Positions 50,377-59,574 of a stretch of DNA of 64,000 nucleotides are shown here, in pieces; position 1 is the first letter of the stretch; every line of letters starts with the position of its first letter. Source of the DNA: Nocardioides sp. (lineage in GTDB: Bacteria > Actinomycetota > Actinomycetes > Propionibacteriales > Nocardioidaceae); contig NZ_JACIXG010000013.1 of the NCBI RefSeq assembly GCF_014360585.1, forward strand, positions 1-64,000, written 5' to 3'. Made by a program: the position numbers and the translations under genes. The notes under the pieces were generated by a model. That model was not told the origin of the DNA. It ran no database searches and saw only the letters and a program-made list of their open reading frames with translations.

Positions 50377-52878
50377 TCAGTCCTCGGGGTGGGAGAGGAC
50401 GATCTCGTGGCCGTCGACGCCGTGGCCGGTGAGGCTCACCGCGCCGGCCGCCGGCGGATAGCTGGTCGCCAGGACCGTGTACTCCCCGCCGTCGAGATCG
50501 GCGAAGGCGTACGCCCCGTCCGCGCCGGTCGTCGCGGTCCCGACCACGTTGCCGGCCGCGTCGACCAGCGTCACCCGAGCGTCTGCGAGAGGGCCGAAGG
50601 ATGCCTTGACGATACCGGTCAACCGGGCGCCGGTGACCAGCTCCACCTCGACCCGGGTGACCCCGGTCGCGCCGATCTCGATCGGCACGGCGTGCGGGCG
50701 GTAGCCCTCGGCGTTGACCGCGACCGTGGCCGGTCCCGGGACCAGCTCGTCGACGAAGAAGGTGCCGTCGGCGACGGTCGTTCCGGTGGAGAGCAGGTCG
50801 CCGCGTACGTCGGTCACGATCACCATCGCACCCTGGACCGGGGCACCGTCGTCGCCGCTGCGCACCATGCCCTTGAGGCCCGTAGTGCCGCTGAGCAGGA
50901 GGTCGTACGCCACCGGCTCACCGCCCACGACCACGGTCGATGCCTGCGGCTGGAAGCCGTCGGCCGAGGCGATCAGGACGTATGTCCCCAACCCGGGTGC
51001 GTCCACCGCGTAGGAGCCGTCGGCATGGGCGACGGACCGGCCGAGCTGGCGCCCCGACAGCGAGATCAGCGTGACGGCGGCGTGCGGGAGCGGGACGCTG
51101 CCGGCGCCGCGGACGAATCCGTGCAGCGCGATCCCGTTGCCGGCCGGGGTGGATGCGGCCGGAGTGGATGGTGCCGGAGTGGATGGTGCCGGAGCGGCGG
51201 TGGCAGCTGGGTGCTGCTCGGGCACCCCGGCGACGGCCTCGGCGACAGCCGCGGGCCCGTCGACGTCGGCCGCCTCCTCGGCAGCCTGGGCGAGCCCGCC
51301 CTTGGTCTTCAGCGGAACCTCCTTGATGAACACCACCATGAGGAGCGCGACGACGGCTGCCCCCGCGGCGACCAGGAAGATGTCGGCGATGCCGTGGCCG
51401 TACGCACTCTCCAGCACGGTCCGCAGCGGCTCGGGGATCTTGTCCATGTCGGGGATCTCGCCCGAGGTGCTCTGGGCCATCGCGGCGTACCTCGGTCCCA
51501 GGTCGGCCAGACCGTCCTTGACGTAGTCGCCGACCCGGTTCGCCATCAGGGCGCCGAGCGCGGAGACGCCCATCGCGCCGCCGAGGCTGCGGAAGAACGT
51601 CACCATCGAGCTGGCGGCGCCGAGGTCGGCGGGTGCGACCTGGTTCTGCGTGGAGAGGACCAGGTTCTGCATCGTCATGCCGACGCCCAGCCCGAGAACC
51701 GCCATGAAGACGGCGACGTGCCAGTACTCGGTGTCGTAGCGGATCGTGCCGAGCATGCCCAGCCCGCCGACGATCAGCGCGGCGCCGACCACGAGCCAGG
51801 CCTTCCACTTCCCGGTGCGGGTGATGACCTGTCCCGAGATGGTCGAGGAGAGGAACAGACCGGCGATCATCGGGATCGTCATCACCCCGGCCATCGTCGG
51901 GGACTTGTCGCGGGCGAGCTGGAAGTACTGGCTGAAGAAGATCGTCCCGGCGAACATCGCCACCCCGACGAAGAGCGAGGCGAGCGAGGAGAGCGTGATC
52001 GTCCGGTTGCGGAACAGTCGCAACGGGACGATCGGCTCCGCGGCCTTCGACTCGACGATGCCGAAGATCGCCAGGAGCGCCGCCGAGCCGCCGACCATGG
52101 CCGCGGTCTCCCGGGAGGCCCAGTCGTACTTGTCGCCGGCGAAGGTGACCCAGACGAGCAGCAGGCAGACGCCGGCCGCCATGAAGAACGCGCCGGCCCA
52201 GTCGACCTTGACGCCCTCCCGCCTGACGACGGGAAGGTGCAGGGTCTTCTGCAGCACGATGAAGGCGACGATCGCGAACGGGATGCCGACGTAGAAGCAC
52301 CAGCGCCAGCCGAGCGAGTCGGCGTCGGTGATGACCCCGCCGAGCAGCGGGCCGCCGACGGTGGCGACCGCGAAGACGGCACCGAGGTAGCCCGAGTAGC
52401 GGCCGCGCTCACGCGGGGAGATCATCGCCGCCATGATGATCTGGGCCAGGGCGGTCAGGCCGCCCATGCCGATGCCCTGGACCGCCCGGGCGGCGATCAG
52501 CTGCTCCGGGTTCTGGGCCAGGCCGGCGACGGCCGATGCCGCCACGAAGAGGACCAGCGCGATCTGCATCAGCAGCTTCTTGCTGAACAGGTCGGCCATC
52601 TTGCCCCACAGCGGGGTGGTGGCCGTCATGGTGAGCAGGGTGGAGGTGACCACCCAGGTGTAGGCCGACTGCCCGCCGCCGATGTCGGCGATGATCTCCG
52701 GAAGCGCGTTGGAGACGATCGTGGAGGAGATCATCGCCACGAACATGCCGAGCAGCAGGCCCGAGAGCGCCTCCATGATCTCGCGGTGAGACATCTGACC
52801 GTGCAGGGCCCCGGGGGCACCGTCGGACGAGCCTCCCGGTGGACCTGCGTGCGTCCGTTCGGCGGTCGTCGTTGCCAT
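50377..52878 (-). CDS. DHA2 (EmrB/QacA) MFS exporter with three C-terminal carboxypeptidase-regulatory-like domains
   Basis: 833 residues from ATG 52878. Residues ~30-550 form a 14-helix drug:H+ antiporter (MFVAMISSTIVSNALPEI near the start, then SAYTWVVTSTLLTMTATTPLWGKMADLFSKK). A Pro/Ser/Thr/Ala linker of repeated APSTP follows (about 560-580), then three ~80-residue beta-sandwich repeats (about 580-833) containing DGSYAV, DGTFFV and DGAYAF turns. Such added domains may bind substrate, the cell wall or the adjacent YceI protein. MarR lies just upstream and probably represses it. Confidence 0.88.
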   Translation of the reverse strand: MATTTAERTHAGPPGGSSDGAPGALHGQMSHREIMEALSGLLLGMFVAMISSTIVSNALPEIIADIGGGQSAYTWVVTSTLLTMTATTPLWGKMADLFSKKLLMQIALVLFVAASAVAGLAQNPEQLIAARAVQGIGMGGLTALAQIIMAAMISPRERGRYSGYLGAVFAVATVGGPLLGGVITDADSLGWRWCFYVGIPFAIVAFIVLQKTLHLPVVRREGVKVDWAGAFFMAAGVCLLLVWVTFAGDKYDWASRETAAMVGGSAALLAIFGIVESKAAEPIVPLRLFRNRTITLSSLASLFVGVAMFAGTIFFSQYFQLARDKSPTMAGVMTIPMIAGLFLSSTISGQVITRTGKWKAWLVVGAALIVGGLGMLGTIRYDTEYWHVAVFMAVLGLGVGMTMQNLVLSTQNQVAPADLGAASSMVTFFRSLGGAMGVSALGALMANRVGDYVKDGLADLGPRYAAMAQSTSGEIPDMDKIPEPLRTVLESAYGHGIADIFLVAAGAAVVALLMVVFIKEVPLKTKGGLAQAAEEAADVDGPAAVAEAVAGVPEQHPAATAAPAPSTPAPSTPAASTPAGNGIALHGFVRGAGSVPLPHAAVTLISLSGRQLGRSVAHADGSYAVDAPGLGTYVLIASADGFQPQASTVVVGGEPVAYDLLLSGTTGLKGMVRSGDDGAPVQGAMVIVTDVRGDLLSTGTTVADGTFFVDELVPGPATVAVNAEGYRPHAVPIEIGATGVTRVEVELVTGARLTGIVKASFGPLADARVTLVDAAGNVVGTATTGADGAYAFADLDGGEYTVLATSYPPAAGAVSLTGHGVDGHEIVLSHPED

Positions 52879-52921
52879 GGACTTCCCTTCTGTATCGAGC
52901 ACAGCGGTGCTGGGCAGAGCC

Positions 52922-53374
52922 TCAGCTGCGTACGTGAGTGAGCGTGTGTGCTGGGCAGACGACGCTGTCGTGCAGCTTGGCCATGAGCCGGATCAGCTCG
53001 TGGACCTCGTCGTCGCTCCAGTCGCTGAGCCGCTCGGAGAGCAGCTCGGTGATGTGGTCGGAGAACCCGGCGAGCAGGGCTCGCCCGGAGGCGGTGAGAC
53101 ACAGCAGGCGCGATCGGCCGTCCGCCGGGTTGGGGGAGCGTGCGAGCCAGTCGTGGTCGGCCAGGTAGGAGACGTGGCGGCTGGTCACCGAGATGTCGAC
53201 GGCGAGCAGATCGGTGAGCTCGCTGATGGTCATCTCGCCGTGCTGGCTCAGGAGCCCCAGCACGCTTGCGGAGCCGGCCGGTAGGCCGGGCGGGAGGTTG
53301 CGCGCGAGGCCCCTCTTGACGGCCCCGACCTCGCTGAGTCGATGCATCAGGTCGCGGTAGGTCGCCTGTTCCAT
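52922..53374 (-). CDS. MarR-family transcriptional regulator
   Basis: 150 residues from ATG 53374 (MEQATYRDLMHRLSEVG). The winged helix is typical (MTISELTDLLAVDISVTSRHVSYLADHDWL, then DGRSRLLCLTASGRALL). MarR proteins next to an efflux gene usually repress it until a phenolic or drug ligand binds. GAGGGG lies five bases upstream; an ATG one codon earlier is possible. First gene of the operon with the MFS and YceI genes. Confidence 0.88.
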   Translation of the reverse strand: MEQATYRDLMHRLSEVGAVKRGLARNLPPGLPAGSASVLGLLSQHGEMTISELTDLLAVDISVTSRHVSYLADHDWLARSPNPADGRSRLLCLTASGRALLAGFSDHITELLSERLSDWSDDEVHELIRLMAKLHDSVVCPAHTLTHVRS

Positions 53375-53471
53375 CATCGCCCCTCTTGATTGGTTGACTT
53401 TTACAACCTTATGAAGAATAGGGGACCGATGCAAATTGCTTCGCGGGCGAGTCGGGGTCCAAGGAGGCGGG

Positions 53472-54227
53472 CTAGGCGACCGTGCCGCGGGCGGCCCAGG
53501 CCGTCGCGGTCACGGTGAACGGGCCATTCCCGAGCCGTCGGCGGGCGACCTCCTCGAGCGCGGCGCGGCCGGCGTCGTCGAGGGACTCCATGTAGTCGCC
53601 CGCCGGGCCGACGCCGAAGGTGTACGGGTCCCACCAGTCCTCGAACGTCGGATGGGTGACGCGGACGGCCAGGCCGCTGCGCTCGACCTTGCGGAGGCCG
53701 GCCTGCTTGAACAGCTTCTCGAGGTCACCCATCCGGGAGCCGGCTAGAAGCGCCTCGTCCTCGGCCTCCGGGTCGATCTCGTGCACGCACGACCAGAACG
53801 GCGAGACGGCACCGGTGTCGGCGTCCCAGACGCACGCCGCGACGGTGCCGCCGGGCCGGGTGACCCGGATCATCTCCTCGATGCCCGCCGCCGGGTCGGT
53901 CATGAAGTGCACGACCAGCTGGGCCAGGGAGACGTCGAACCAGTTGTCGGCGAAGGGGAGCGCCTCGGCCACGCCGGTGTGCACGTCGACCCTGGCCAGC
54001 TCGCGGGCGACCGCCTCGATGAAGGGTGGTGAGGGGTCGATGGCGGCTACCAGATGGGCCTCGGTGAGGGTCACGAGATGGCGGGTGAGCGTGCCGGGTC
54101 CGCAGCCGACGTCGAGCACCCGCTGGCCCATGCCGACCCGGGCGAGTTCGGCGAAGTGCGGGGTGAGGGGCTCGGCGTAGCGTCCCATGAACCGGGCATA
54201 TCTCTCCGCGACGACGTCGAAACCCAT
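53472..54227 (-). CDS. Class I SAM-dependent methyltransferase
   Basis: 251 residues. The SAM loop is VLDVGCGPGTLTRHL, followed by AIDPSPPF, the post-II segment VSLAQLVVHFMTD, and TRPGGTVAACVWD. A UbiE/MenG-like fold with unknown acceptor. ATG 54227 (MGFDVVAERYARFMGRYAEP). It is transcribed alone, between gnd and the MarR operon. Confidence 0.85.
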   Translation of the reverse strand: MGFDVVAERYARFMGRYAEPLTPHFAELARVGMGQRVLDVGCGPGTLTRHLVTLTEAHLVAAIDPSPPFIEAVARELARVDVHTGVAEALPFADNWFDVSLAQLVVHFMTDPAAGIEEMIRVTRPGGTVAACVWDADTGAVSPFWSCVHEIDPEAEDEALLAGSRMGDLEKLFKQAGLRKVERSGLAVRVTHPTFEDWWDPYTFGVGPAGDYMESLDDAGRAALEEVARRRLGNGPFTVTATAWAARGTVA

Positions 54228-54292
54228 GCTTCAGGCTAGGTCCGCCGTCCGCTGTGCCGACAGCCCCAAGTTCGGTATCTCCCGGTGCGGGC

Positions 54293-55750
54293 CTAGTGGG
54301 TCGACGGCGTCGTCTCGACCTCGGTGCGGTCGTCGGACCACAGCGTGTGGAAGGTGCCGTCCTTGTCGACGCGCCGGTAGGTGTGCGCGCCGAAGAAGTC
54401 ACGCTGGCCCTGGATGAGCGCGGCCGGGAGCCGGTCGGCGGCGAGCGAGTCGAAGTAGGCGAGCGCCGAGGAGAAGCCGGGCGCGGGGACGCCGGCGGCG
54501 GCCGCGATCCCGACGACGCGCCGCCAGGCATCCTCGCCGGAGGCTACGCCGTCGGCGAAGTAGGGGTCGACCAGCAGCGTCTCCAGGTCGGGCTTGGTCG
54601 CGTAGGCGTCCACGATCCGGTCGAGGAAGCGGGCCCGGATGATGCAGCCGGCCCGCCAGATCTTGGCGAGCGCGCCGAGATCGATGTCCCAGCCGTACTC
54701 CTTCGCTCCGGCCACGATCAGGTCGAACCCCTGTGCATAGGCGACCACCTTCGAGGCGTACAGAGCCGCGCGTACGTCGTCGACGAACGTGTCGGGGACC
54801 TCCGGCGCCTTCGGGCGGTTGGTCACCGAGGCCCGCATCGCGCCGCGCTGGGCCGGCTTGGAGGAGACCGCCCGGGCGAAGACGGCCTCGCCGATGCCGG
54901 AGACCGGGATGCCTAGGCCGAGGGCGTTCTGCACCGTCCAGACGCCGGTGCCCTTCGACCCGGCCTGGTCGAGGATGACGTCCACGAGCGGCGAGCCCGT
55001 CTCGGCGTCCTTCTGGGCGAGCACCTCCGCGGTGATCTCGATCAGGTAGGACTCCAGATCACCGGTGTTCCAGTCCTTGAACACGTCCACGAGCTGCTCC
55101 ACAGATAGCCCGCCCACCCGGCGCAGGAGGTCGTAGGCCTCCGCGATCAGCTGCATGTCGGCGTACTCGATGCCGTTGTGGACCATCTTCACGAAGTGGC
55201 CGGCCCCGTCGGTGCCGATGTGGGTGACGCAGGGCTCGCCTTCGGCGACCGCGGCGATGCTCTTCAGGATCGGGCCCAGCGTCTCCCAGGCTTCGGCCGA
55301 GCCGCCGGGCATGATCGAGGGACCGTTGAGCGCACCCTCCTCGCCGCCGGAGATGCCGGTGCCGACGAAGTTCAGGCCCCGCTCACGAAGCTCGCGCTCG
55401 CGGCGGATGGTGTCGTTGAAGTTGGCGTTGCCGCCGTCGACGATGATGTCGCCGGGCTCGAACCGCTCGGCGAGCTGCTCGATCACCGCGTCGGTGCCCT
55501 TGCCTGCCTGGACCATGATGATCGCCGTACGCGGCTTGGCCAGGGTGGCCACGAAGTCGTCGATCGTCTCGGAGGCGAGGAAGCCGGCCTCGGGATGCTC
55601 GGTGATCAGCTCCTCGGTGCGGGCGTAGGTGCGGTTGTAGACCGCCACTGTGTTTCCCTCTCGCGAGGCGAGGTTGCGGGCCAGGTTGGAGCCCATCACG
55701 GCCAGGCCCACCACGCCGATGTTCGCGGACCTGTTGTCGGTGTTCGGCAT
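54293..55750 (-). CDS. gnd: 6-phosphogluconate dehydrogenase, decarboxylating
   Basis: 485 residues. Oxidises 6-phosphogluconate to ribulose 5-phosphate and CO2 with NADP+, in the pentose phosphate pathway. NADP fold GVVGLAVMGSNLARN; substrate motif GTGISGGEEGALNGPSIMPGG; catalytic Lys in GHFVKMVHNGIEYADMQL. The length is that of the long (E. coli-type) enzyme. ATG 55750 follows GAGGAG (five bases before). No other pentose-pathway gene is adjacent. Confidence 0.95.
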   Translation of the reverse strand: MPNTDNRSANIGVVGLAVMGSNLARNLASREGNTVAVYNRTYARTEELITEHPEAGFLASETIDDFVATLAKPRTAIIMVQAGKGTDAVIEQLAERFEPGDIIVDGGNANFNDTIRRERELRERGLNFVGTGISGGEEGALNGPSIMPGGSAEAWETLGPILKSIAAVAEGEPCVTHIGTDGAGHFVKMVHNGIEYADMQLIAEAYDLLRRVGGLSVEQLVDVFKDWNTGDLESYLIEITAEVLAQKDAETGSPLVDVILDQAGSKGTGVWTVQNALGLGIPVSGIGEAVFARAVSSKPAQRGAMRASVTNRPKAPEVPDTFVDDVRAALYASKVVAYAQGFDLIVAGAKEYGWDIDLGALAKIWRAGCIIRARFLDRIVDAYATKPDLETLLVDPYFADGVASGEDAWRRVVGIAAAAGVPAPGFSSALAYFDSLAADRLPAALIQGQRDFFGAHTYRRVDKDGTFHTLWSDDRTEVETTPSTH

Positions 55751-55793
55751 CGCTGCTCCTCGTTGCTGCATCTGGGTTGGGCGGGTGCCACCA

Positions 55794-56471
55794 TCATGCC
55801 CGCGGGGTGAAGACCATGTCCTCGGGTATCTCGAGCCCGAGCTGGGCGAGCAGGTCGAAGAGCACGCCCGCGACCTGACGGGTGAGCCGTTCGACCACCT
55901 CGTCGCGGGTCTCGTCGCCGTGGTCGAGCCACCAGATGATGCTGGCGTCGACCATCCCCATCAACCCGGCGAGGACGCCGTCGGGCGGCTCGCCGCTGAG
56001 CTCGGACTCGCTCAGGTAGCCGCGCATCGCCTCGACGAGCTCGTTGAGGAAGCGGGTCCGACCCATCCGGGCGCGGTGCAGCGCCTTGGTCTGCTGCTGG
56101 GCGGCGACGAAGCGGTAGAGGTTGGGGTGCTCGGCCGCCCAGTCGACGCACGACCCGATGACCCCGCCGATCACCTCGCTGGGAGTCCCGGTGCGAGCCA
56201 GGTTGGGCCGTACGCGGCGCAGCAGCTCGTTCGCGGCGAACCTCGTCACCTCGGCGTCGAGCTGATCCTTGCCGGCGAAGTGCCGGTAGACGTTGGGCCG
56301 CGGCAGGCCGGCCCGTTCGGCGATCCGTGCCATCCCGACGGTGGGGCCGTCCTCCTCGATCGCCTCGACCGCGGCGAGCACCACTCGCGAGCGTCGCGAG
56401 TCGTCCTCGAGCGCCTCTTTCGCCGAGCGGCGCCGAACTGTCGAGTCGACCCACTTCGCAACGTCCACCAC
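55794..56471 (-). CDS. TetR-family regulator
   Basis: 225 residues from GTG 56471 (or the next codon, GTG 56468). The helix-turn-helix is AAVEAIEEDGPTVGMARIAERAGLPRPNVYRHFAGKDQL. It probably represses the divergent acyl-CoA dehydrogenase and itself through the two 15-bp palindromes at 56489-56533. Related TetR proteins sense acyl-CoAs or lipids. Confidence 0.85.
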   Translation of the reverse strand: MVDVAKWVDSTVRRRSAKEALEDDSRRSRVVLAAVEAIEEDGPTVGMARIAERAGLPRPNVYRHFAGKDQLDAEVTRFAANELLRRVRPNLARTGTPSEVIGGVIGSCVDWAAEHPNLYRFVAAQQQTKALHRARMGRTRFLNELVEAMRGYLSESELSGEPPDGVLAGLMGMVDASIIWWLDHGDETRDEVVERLTRQVAGVLFDLLAQLGLEIPEDMVFTPRA

Positions 56472-56488
56472 GCGTTCACCGTAGCGCT

Positions 56489-56533
56489 GATACACCTTGT
56501 ATCCGGTACGGGTACGGTGATACAACCTGTATC
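56489..56533. promoter_or_regulatory. Two TetR operators of 15 bp
   Basis: GATACACCTTGTATC (56489-56503) and GATACAACCTGTATC (56519-56533) share perfect 6-bp arms (GATACA/TGTATC) around a 3-base centre. Their centres are 30 bases apart, about three helix turns. They lie between the divergent TetR gene and the acyl-CoA dehydrogenase. Confidence 0.8.
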
Positions 56534-56584
56534 CAGTACATCGTGTCCCACTTACTCGTGGGGTGCCGACCGGAAGGAACGCCC

Positions 56585-57739
56585 GTGACCCGCCGCTCAC
56601 CCTGGATGGACCAGGACCTCGAGGACCTGCGCGACCTCGCCCGCACCTTCTGCGAGAAGGAGATCAAGCCCAACATCGACTCGTTCATCGCCAACAAGCA
56701 GGTCGACCGCGATCTGTGGAACCGGGCCGGCGAGCTCGGCCTGCTCTGCCTCTCCGTGCCGGAGGAGTACGGCGGCGGTGGCGGCACCTTCGCCCATGAG
56801 GCCGTGCTGATCGAGGAGCAGGCCCGCGTCGGTGACTCCTCGTGGGGTGCCCCGCTGCACAGCGGGATCGTGGCGCACTACCTGGTGGCGTACGGCACCG
56901 AGGAGCAGAAGCAGGAGTGGCTGCCCAAGATGGCCAGCGGGGAGGTGGTCGCCGCCGTCGCGATGACCGAGCCCGGCACCGGATCGGACCTGCAGGCGAT
57001 CAAGTCGAAGGCGATCCGCGACGGCGACGACTATGTCGTCAGCGGCGCCAAGACGTTCATCACCAACGGCCTCCAGGCCGACATGGTGCTGGTCGCGGTC
57101 AAGACCAACCCGGAGGAGAAGGGTGCCGGGATCTCGCTGGTGATCGTCCCCACCGACACCCCCGGGTTCCGGCGTGGGCGGGTGCTCAACAAGATCGGGA
57201 TGAAGGGCCAGGACACCTGTGAGCTCTTCTTCGACGACGTACGCATCCCCGCGGCCAATCTGCTCGGGGCGAAGGAGGGCGAGGGCTTCGTCCAGCTCAT
57301 GCTGCAGCTTCCGCAGGAGCGCCTGATCGTCGCGCTCGGCTGTGTGGCGGCGATGGAGTTCGCCTACGAGGAGACGATCTCCTACGTCCACACCCGCACC
57401 GCCTTCGGCCGCCCGGTCTTCGGTTTCCAGAACACCAAGTTCACGATGGCCGAGGTCGCCACGGAGGCACGGGTGGCGCGCTCCTTCATCGACGAGTGCA
57501 TCGAGCTGCACATCAAGGGCGAACTCGACATCCCGACGGTCGCGATGGCGAAGTACTGGTGCTCGGAGCGGGCCATGAAGGTCGTCGACAAGTGCGTGCA
57601 GATGCACGGCGGCTACGGCTACATGGAGGAGTACCCCATCGCTCGTGCCTTCACCGACCTGCGCGTCCAGCAGATCTACGCCGGCACGACCGAGATCATG
57701 AAGGAGATCATCAGCCGCTCCCTGCCCGTCCCGAGCTAG
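56585..57739 (+). CDS. Acyl-CoA dehydrogenase, long-chain-type
   Basis: 384 residues from GTG 56585. FAD flavoenzyme that oxidises acyl-CoA to trans-2-enoyl-CoA. Features: VAVAMTEPGTGSDLQAIKSKA, LQLPQERLIVALG and HGGYGYMEEYPIARAFTDLRVQQIYAGTTEI. The residue equal to the catalytic Glu of medium-chain enzymes (IYEGT) is Ala here (IYAGT). The base is therefore probably the helix-G Glu used by long-chain and isovaleryl enzymes, as in LPQERL (inference). GGAAGGA precedes the start. Its regulator is the divergent TetR gene. Confidence 0.9.
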   Translation: MTRRSPWMDQDLEDLRDLARTFCEKEIKPNIDSFIANKQVDRDLWNRAGELGLLCLSVPEEYGGGGGTFAHEAVLIEEQARVGDSSWGAPLHSGIVAHYLVAYGTEEQKQEWLPKMASGEVVAAVAMTEPGTGSDLQAIKSKAIRDGDDYVVSGAKTFITNGLQADMVLVAVKTNPEEKGAGISLVIVPTDTPGFRRGRVLNKIGMKGQDTCELFFDDVRIPAANLLGAKEGEGFVQLMLQLPQERLIVALGCVAAMEFAYEETISYVHTRTAFGRPVFGFQNTKFTMAEVATEARVARSFIDECIELHIKGELDIPTVAMAKYWCSERAMKVVDKCVQMHGGYGYMEEYPIARAFTDLRVQQIYAGTTEIMKEIISRSLPVPS

Positions 57740-57773
57740 GGCTCGGAACGGGCCTCGGAGCCGGACTCAGGGC

Positions 57774-58811
57774 TCAGGCTGCGGCGCTGGGCGGCGCGGC
57801 GCGGAAACGCGCCGGCCGTCCGGCGACGCCGAGGGCCCGCCATGCCCAGTTGGTCAGCGGCGTACGCAGCCCGAGGTTGTCGAAGAGCATCCGCACGTCG
57901 GCGAAGAGATGGCGGCGGAAGGCGGCGGCCTCGGGGCCTTTGCCCCAGACCTCGCGAACGACCGAGTCGGGCAGGCCCATGAGCTCGCGGTCGGCGCGGG
58001 ACGGGATGATGATGGCGTCCGCGCCGAGGCGCATGGCGAGCGGGGTGAGGATCCCGAGGGCGATGCGCGAGACCGGGTTGAGGTCCGGCGCGTGCTCCTC
58101 GAGCCAGGCGTGCGCGAACCCGATGTGGCGTGCCTCCTCGGCGATGTGGATGGCCATGATCCGGTCCAGGAGCGGGTGGGTGCCGCCGGAGCGCATGACC
58201 TCCTTCTGCACGTGGTCGATCGGCTCCTCGCCGGCGAGGATGATGGCGAAGAAGAGCGCGGGGTAGAGGCCGCCGAGATGTCCGACCAGCGGGATGGTCC
58301 GCATCAGCCACTCGGGCGCGCCGGCGACGTCGGGGCACACCCGGTTGGTGAACTCCTGGAACATCTGGATGTGGTGCGTCTCTTCGGTGAGCTCGTGCAT
58401 GAAGTAGCGGAACTCGGGGTCGCCGTTCTCGACGCCCATCAGGAACTGGGTGCCGCCTAGGAGCAGCAGCTGCTCGAACTGGGACCCGGTCTTCACCATC
58501 GCGGTGAGGCGGTGCCGGCCGACCTCGATCTGCCGCGCCTTGGGCAGCGACTGATACCAGGGGTGCGCGCCGAGCAGATCGAGCGGGGGCAGGATCCAGC
58601 GCTCGTCGTCCTCGTCGACGGCCATCTCCGCGGAATCCCAGTCGACGTCCTTGAACGCGTTGAAGTACTTCTCGACCGAGGCCTCCGACAACGTACGCAG
58701 CGTCTCGTCGTACCCCCGGCGGGGGTGCGGCCGGGGCGCGATCACGCGGGCCGGGGTGCTGGCCACCGTGCCCACGTAGCCACCGATCGAGCGAAGTGTC
58801 TGCACAACCAT
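57774..58811 (-). CDS. AurF-like diiron oxygenase
   Basis: 345 residues of the p-aminobenzoate N-oxygenase (AurF) diiron family. Metal-binding helices are visible: FMHELTEETHHIQMF and AIHIAEEARHIGFAHAWLEEH, each with the ExxH pattern. A third helix (LFFAIILAGEEPIDHVQ) adds a Glu. AurF-type enzymes oxidise aryl amines or hydroxylate acyl groups; many actinobacterial members have no known substrate. AAGGAGG lies six bases before ATG 58811. Convergent with the acyl-CoA dehydrogenase. Confidence 0.82.
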   Translation of the reverse strand: MVVQTLRSIGGYVGTVASTPARVIAPRPHPRRGYDETLRTLSEASVEKYFNAFKDVDWDSAEMAVDEDDERWILPPLDLLGAHPWYQSLPKARQIEVGRHRLTAMVKTGSQFEQLLLLGGTQFLMGVENGDPEFRYFMHELTEETHHIQMFQEFTNRVCPDVAGAPEWLMRTIPLVGHLGGLYPALFFAIILAGEEPIDHVQKEVMRSGGTHPLLDRIMAIHIAEEARHIGFAHAWLEEHAPDLNPVSRIALGILTPLAMRLGADAIIIPSRADRELMGLPDSVVREVWGKGPEAAAFRRHLFADVRMLFDNLGLRTPLTNWAWRALGVAGRPARFRAAPPSAAA

Positions 58812-58895
58812 CCGAGCCTCCTTGCGCGATGTTGATACATCACCAAGGTACATGGGATTTGTGTCCCGGGAAACGCTTTTGGAGGTGTGTCTCGC

Positions 58896-59561
58896 TCAGC
58901 AGATCTCGGCAGCCAGCGCCTTGCGCACTCCGGCGACCAGGTCCTCCGGAGTCCGGGCGGGGCGGTCGAATGTGGTGCGCGCGCTGTGCGCCCCGCGCTC
59001 GTCGACCCACTGGAAATCGAAGCCGTCGGCGTGGAGCCCCGAGACCTGGGCGGCGAGGATGCTGTCGACCGGGAGGTAGGTGCGGGTGGCGACCGCCTCG
59101 CGGAGCTCGTCTCCGTGGTGGTTGTTGAGGTGGTCCTGGTTGCGGTGGAGCACGCCGTCATTGAGGTCGAGGTCGCGGTCGGTGAAGGTGTCGAGCGGGA
59201 TCGGGAGCGCCTCCCCGCCCGTGCGTACCAGCATGACGCCGGCGACATCCATGACCACCTCGTCCCACTCCGTCTCGCAGCAGGTGCAGGCGTCGGTACG
59301 CAGCCACCTGAGCGTGCCGGTGAGCCGGACCGCCTCGTCGCCGCCGAAGGCCCCCTGCAGGACCAGCACGGCATGGCTGCCCCGGCGGCCGGCGTACGCC
59401 AGGCGCTGCTCGGGTGGGCACAGGAAGGTCGGCCGCCCGCCGTCGTCGGCGAAGCCCTGCATCTCGAGCTCCTCCATCGAATAGGGAATCCCGTCGATGA
59501 CCACGCTTCCGCCGCGAGGGCAGGACAGGATGCTGCGGGCAATGCTGGCGGTCGAATCCAT
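58896..59561 (-). CDS. DUF2470 domain protein, iron-box controlled
   Basis: 221 residues. The C-terminal ~80 (HRNQDHLNNHHGDELREAVA...VSGLHADGFDFQWVDERG...TPEDL) is a DUF2470 module, as in HugZ-type heme-utilisation proteins. The N-terminal part resembles a split-barrel and contains a CTCCETEWD stretch. The exact match of the upstream site to the DtxR/IdeR box shows iron control. A role in heme or siderophore iron handling is likely. AGGTG precedes ATG 59561. Confidence 0.75.
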   Translation of the reverse strand: MDSTASIARSILSCPRGGSVVIDGIPYSMEELEMQGFADDGGRPTFLCPPEQRLAYAGRRGSHAVLVLQGAFGGDEAVRLTGTLRWLRTDACTCCETEWDEVVMDVAGVMLVRTGGEALPIPLDTFTDRDLDLNDGVLHRNQDHLNNHHGDELREAVATRTYLPVDSILAAQVSGLHADGFDFQWVDERGAHSARTTFDRPARTPEDLVAGVRKALAAEIC

Positions 59562-59574
59562 GACACCTCCAAGT

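Noticed and set aside
49966..52941. 991-codon open frame antisense to the MFS gene
   Set aside because: Asp/Arg/Gly/Val repeats typical of shadow frames; the MFS gene is well supported.
58812..58895. TetR-type operator upstream of the AurF-like gene (GATACATCACCAAGGTACATG)
   Set aside because: Only one half matches the GATACA arm seen at 56489-56533, and the other arm is imperfect; too weak to call.
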